This document shows, in pieces, positions 6,563 to 8,133 of a stretch of 8,133 nucleotides of DNA (positions are counted from its first letter, which is position 1; the number at the start of each line of letters is the position of its first letter). Source of the DNA: Sphingomonadales bacterium (GTDB lineage Bacteria > Pseudomonadota > Alphaproteobacteria > Sphingomonadales > Sphingomonadaceae); NCBI GenBank assembly GCA_025360285.1, contig JANYCM010000350.1, forward strand, positions 1 to 8,133. The letters are read 5' to 3'. The notes beneath the pieces were generated by a model. The model was given only the letters and a program-made list of their open reading frames with translations. It did no database searches and had not been told where the DNA came from. The position numbers and the translations under genes were made by a program.

Positions 6563-7735
6563 ATGAGTCAGCCCCCAGACCCCGCCCGCGCCGCGCTGGA
6601 ACGCACCGCCCATGCCGGCATTGCGGCGTTGCAGCGCGGCGATGCCGGCGCCGCCCGCGCCGCCTTTGACCAGATCGTCGCCAGCGGCCGCGCCACCCCG
6701 CAGATCTGGCTGCTGCTCGCCCAGGCGTGTGACATGGCCGATGATCGCCCGGCGGTGCATGGCGCGCTTGACCAGGTCATCGCCGCCGATCCCGGCAACC
6801 CCTATGCGCTGGTGATGAAGGGGGAACTTTTCGGCCGCGCCGGCGATGATCGCGCCGCCGTCAACTGGTATGACCGGGCGCTGACTGCCGCCGAGGGCCT
6901 GGCCGGCCTGCCCGCCGACCTCATCGCCCGGCTAAACCGCGCCGCCGCCGCGCGCACCGCGCTCAACCAGAAATTCCTCGCCGCGATGCAAGCCAGCCTT
7001 GCCGCCGCCGGCATCGATGTCGCCGCGGCGGGGCCACGCTTCGGGGAGGCGCTGGACATTGTCGCCGGCACCACCCGGCCCTTCTTGCAGGAACCCACCA
7101 GCTTCTATTTCCCCGGCTTGCCGCAAACCGCCTTTTATGATCCGGCGGATTTCCCTTGGGGCAAGGCGCTGGCGGCGGCCGCCCCGGCGATCCGCGCCGA
7201 AGCGGCAGCCGTGCTTGCCGACCGCGCCGGCCTCGCCCCCTATGTCGAGCGGCCCAAGGACCGCCCCGCCAAACCCCATAGCCTGATGGACGACCCGCGC
7301 TGGAGCGCCTTTCACCTGATGAGGGGCGGCGCACCCGTCGCCGCAAACTCCGCCCGCTGCCCGGCGACCATGGCGGCGCTGACCGGCCTGCCCATTCCGG
7401 TGATCGCCGGCCGATCGCCGATGGTGCTGTTCTCCATCCTGGCGCCGGGCACGCATATCCAACCGCACAACGGCATGCTCAACACAAGGCTTATCTGCCA
7501 CCTGCCGCTGATCGTGCCGAACGGCTGCCGTCTGCGGGTCGGCAACCATATCCGCCAGGTCCGCGCCGGCGAAATCCTGATCTTTGATGACAGCATCGAA
7601 CACGAAGCCTGGAACGACAGCGCCGAAATGCGCGCCATCCTGCTGTTCGAAGTCTGGCGCCCGGAACTGACAGCGGCGGAGCGGGGGGCGCTGACAGCGA
7701 TGTATGAGTCGGTTTCAGGGTATGGGGAGGGGTGA
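6563..7735 (+). CDS. TPR-containing aspartyl/asparaginyl beta-hydroxylase family protein
   Basis: This 390-residue protein is predicted to be an Fe(II)/2-oxoglutarate dioxygenase hydroxylating an Asp/Asn-like substrate. Residues about 14-112 form roughly three TPR-like helical repeats ('AGIAALQRGDAGAARAAFDQIV', 'NPYALVMKGELFGRAGDDRAAVNWYDRAL'). The catalytic domain (about 175-375) carries 'PHNGMLNTRLICHLPLIVPNGC' and 'LIFDDSIEHEAWND...RAILLFEVWRPEL'. By comparison with human AspH, His302 and His347 are iron ligands, and His313 and Arg357 bind 2-oxoglutarate; as in that family, no carboxylate ligand follows the first His. The lack of a signal peptide suggests a cytosolic enzyme. TPRs suggest a protein substrate, but lipid A hydroxylases (LpxO) share the catalytic domain. 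The ATG at 6563 is preferred; the in-frame extension to 6482 runs through the inverted repeat and looks non-coding. AAAAGG lies only two bases before the ATG, so the ribosome site is poor. Confidence 0.93.
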   Translation: MSQPPDPARAALERTAHAGIAALQRGDAGAARAAFDQIVASGRATPQIWLLLAQACDMADDRPAVHGALDQVIAADPGNPYALVMKGELFGRAGDDRAAVNWYDRALTAAEGLAGLPADLIARLNRAAAARTALNQKFLAAMQASLAAAGIDVAAAGPRFGEALDIVAGTTRPFLQEPTSFYFPGLPQTAFYDPADFPWGKALAAAAPAIRAEAAAVLADRAGLAPYVERPKDRPAKPHSLMDDPRWSAFHLMRGGAPVAANSARCPATMAALTGLPIPVIAGRSPMVLFSILAPGTHIQPHNGMLNTRLICHLPLIVPNGCRLRVGNHIRQVRAGEILIFDDSIEHEAWNDSAEMRAILLFEVWRPELTAAERGALTAMYESVSGYGEG

Positions 7736-7736
7736 G

Positions 7737-7765
7737 ATTGGGTCAATGGCTGGCATTGAGCCAAT
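7737..7765 (+). terminator. stem-loop directly after the hydroxylase stop codon
   Basis: ATTGGGTCAATG (7737-7748) pairs with CATTGAGCCAAT (7754-7765) at 11 of 12 positions around GCTGG; the single mismatch is G7742/G7760. It begins one base after the TGA, the usual position for a terminator or mRNA 3'-end stabilising hairpin. There is no U-tract after it, so it would be a U-less terminator or a processing/stability structure. Confidence 0.5.
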
Positions 7766-7877
7766 TCCGATCCGAATGGTTCTGACAGTCACCAAGCAGA
7801 AAGCCGACGGGCTATCTAGCAGGCACAATTCGACCGCTTACGACCCAACTCAAGCCGTTCTCTGATTGGGCTCTGAA

Positions 7878-7892
7878 CGGCAGCTACTGCCG
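7878..7892. other. small perfect hairpin between convergent genes
   Basis: CGGCAG (7878-7883) pairs with CTGCCG (7887-7892) around CTA. It lies about 90 bases beyond the cupin stop on the minus strand and could contribute to ending that transcript, but no T-run follows on either strand. Confidence 0.25.
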
Positions 7893-7983
7893 GCACCGGC
7901 CCTTGTTGTCGAACGCCATCACCTCCGACTGCGTGCGCTGGAGCGCATAGATGCACACCTTCCCGCGGCGCAAATCCGGCGTG
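7884..7983 (-). other. possible remnant of a coding 3' end after the cupin gene
   Basis: Just after the cupin stop, the minus strand in another frame reads '...DLRRGKVCIYALQRTQSEVMAFDNKGRCRQ' and then a stop at 7884-7886. This 33-residue tail looks more protein-like than the rest of the gap. The only ATG in frame is at 8111, inside the cupin gene and out of frame with it, which makes a real gene unlikely. It may be a decayed C-terminus of a lost gene, or chance. I do not recognise it. Confidence 0.15.
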
Positions 7984-8133
7984 TTACTGCTTAGGGAATC
8001 CGTTCTTGAACTCAATGCGGATGAGGTGCAGCGGCTTCGTGTCGAGGTTGGACACCGTGTGCAGCGCTTCCGGGGGTGTTCGGATAACGCGCGGCAGTTC
8101 CACCTTGTCACCCACGGGCCGCTTCGGCGCGAG
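7984..8133 (-). CDS. cupin-domain protein, C-terminal fragment (5' end beyond the window)
   Basis: Reading from the right edge, codons run without interruption for 49 residues to a TAA at 7984-7986. The sequence contains 'PPEALHTVSNLDTKPLHLIRIEFKNGFPKQ'. This fits the second cupin motif, PxGxxHxxxN, with His25 and Asn29 of the fragment in place and the usual Gly replaced by Glu. The closing beta-strand 'HLIRIEFK' is typical of small single-domain cupins. Cupins bind metals or small ligands and range from sugar isomerases to dioxygenases, so no reaction can be assigned from this fragment. The gene converges on the hydroxylase gene across about 250 bases. Confidence 0.7.
   Translation of the reverse strand, partial: LAPKRPVGDKVELPRVIRTPPEALHTVSNLDTKPLHLIRIEFKNGFPKQ

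Noticed and set aside
6932..7603. 223-residue minus-strand frame opposite the hydroxylase gene.
   Set aside because: It is antisense to a gene with identifiable catalytic residues, and its Gly/Arg/Ala-rich translation shows no recognisable pattern.
7884..8111. 75-residue minus-strand frame as a complete gene.
   Set aside because: Its first half overlaps the cupin C-terminus in another frame and reads as low-quality Ser/Arg/Thr-rich sequence; only the tail after 7983 looks at all protein-like.
1..8133. CRISPR array, tRNA/rRNA genes, transposase, phage genes or toxin-antitoxin pair.
   Set aside because: No regularly spaced repeats, no tRNA-like cloverleaf, and no matching protein motifs were seen on either strand.

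Overview
The window reads as ordinary chromosomal DNA from a GC-rich alphaproteobacterium, most likely a sphingomonad. This rests on the very low use of TTA/CTA/TCA codons, the style of the GlnD and methylmalonyl-CoA mutase sequences, and a small membrane protein of a type I associate with Sphingomonadales. The order-level assignment is an inference from protein appearance, not from a search.

Layout from left to right. Positions 1-3178 hold a minus-strand cluster transcribed right to left. It begins with a single-chain methylmalonyl-CoA mutase (scpA type, 1040-3178), followed by a 120-residue conserved hypothetical protein (632-994) and the N-terminal 211 residues of a DUF3445 / heme-dependent oxidative N-demethylase-like protein (635 to beyond base 1). 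The last two genes overlap by four bases. A short GC-rich palindrome sits in the 45-base gap after scpA. A candidate promoter lies directly in front of scpA. The leader it would give is far too short for a cobalamin riboswitch, so that switch is absent here.

Positions 3311-3505 (plus strand) encode the start of a small one-helix membrane protein. Its reading frame has no stop codon and runs straight into the antisense strand of glnD. Next comes glnD (minus strand, ending at 3506), the bifunctional PII uridylyltransferase/uridylyl-removing enzyme and nitrogen sensor, with NT, HD and two ACT domains all intact.

The roughly 280 bases between glnD and the next gene contain the most striking non-coding structure in the window: a near-perfect inverted repeat with arms of about 33 bases (6440-6529). 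It lies between the divergent glnD and a plus-strand gene for a TPR plus aspartyl/asparaginyl beta-hydroxylase protein (6563-7735). That gene ends in a stem-loop immediately after its stop codon. Past it the DNA changes character: about 250 bases without a convincing gene, then the C-terminal 49 residues of a minus-strand cupin protein entering from the right edge.

Functionally the window combines propionyl-CoA/methylmalonyl-CoA metabolism (scpA), nitrogen-status signalling (glnD) and an iron/2-oxoglutarate hydroxylase. I see no sign of a phage, transposase, CRISPR array, RNA gene or defence system. The very long reading frames opposite scpA and glnD are explained by codon use and are not genes.
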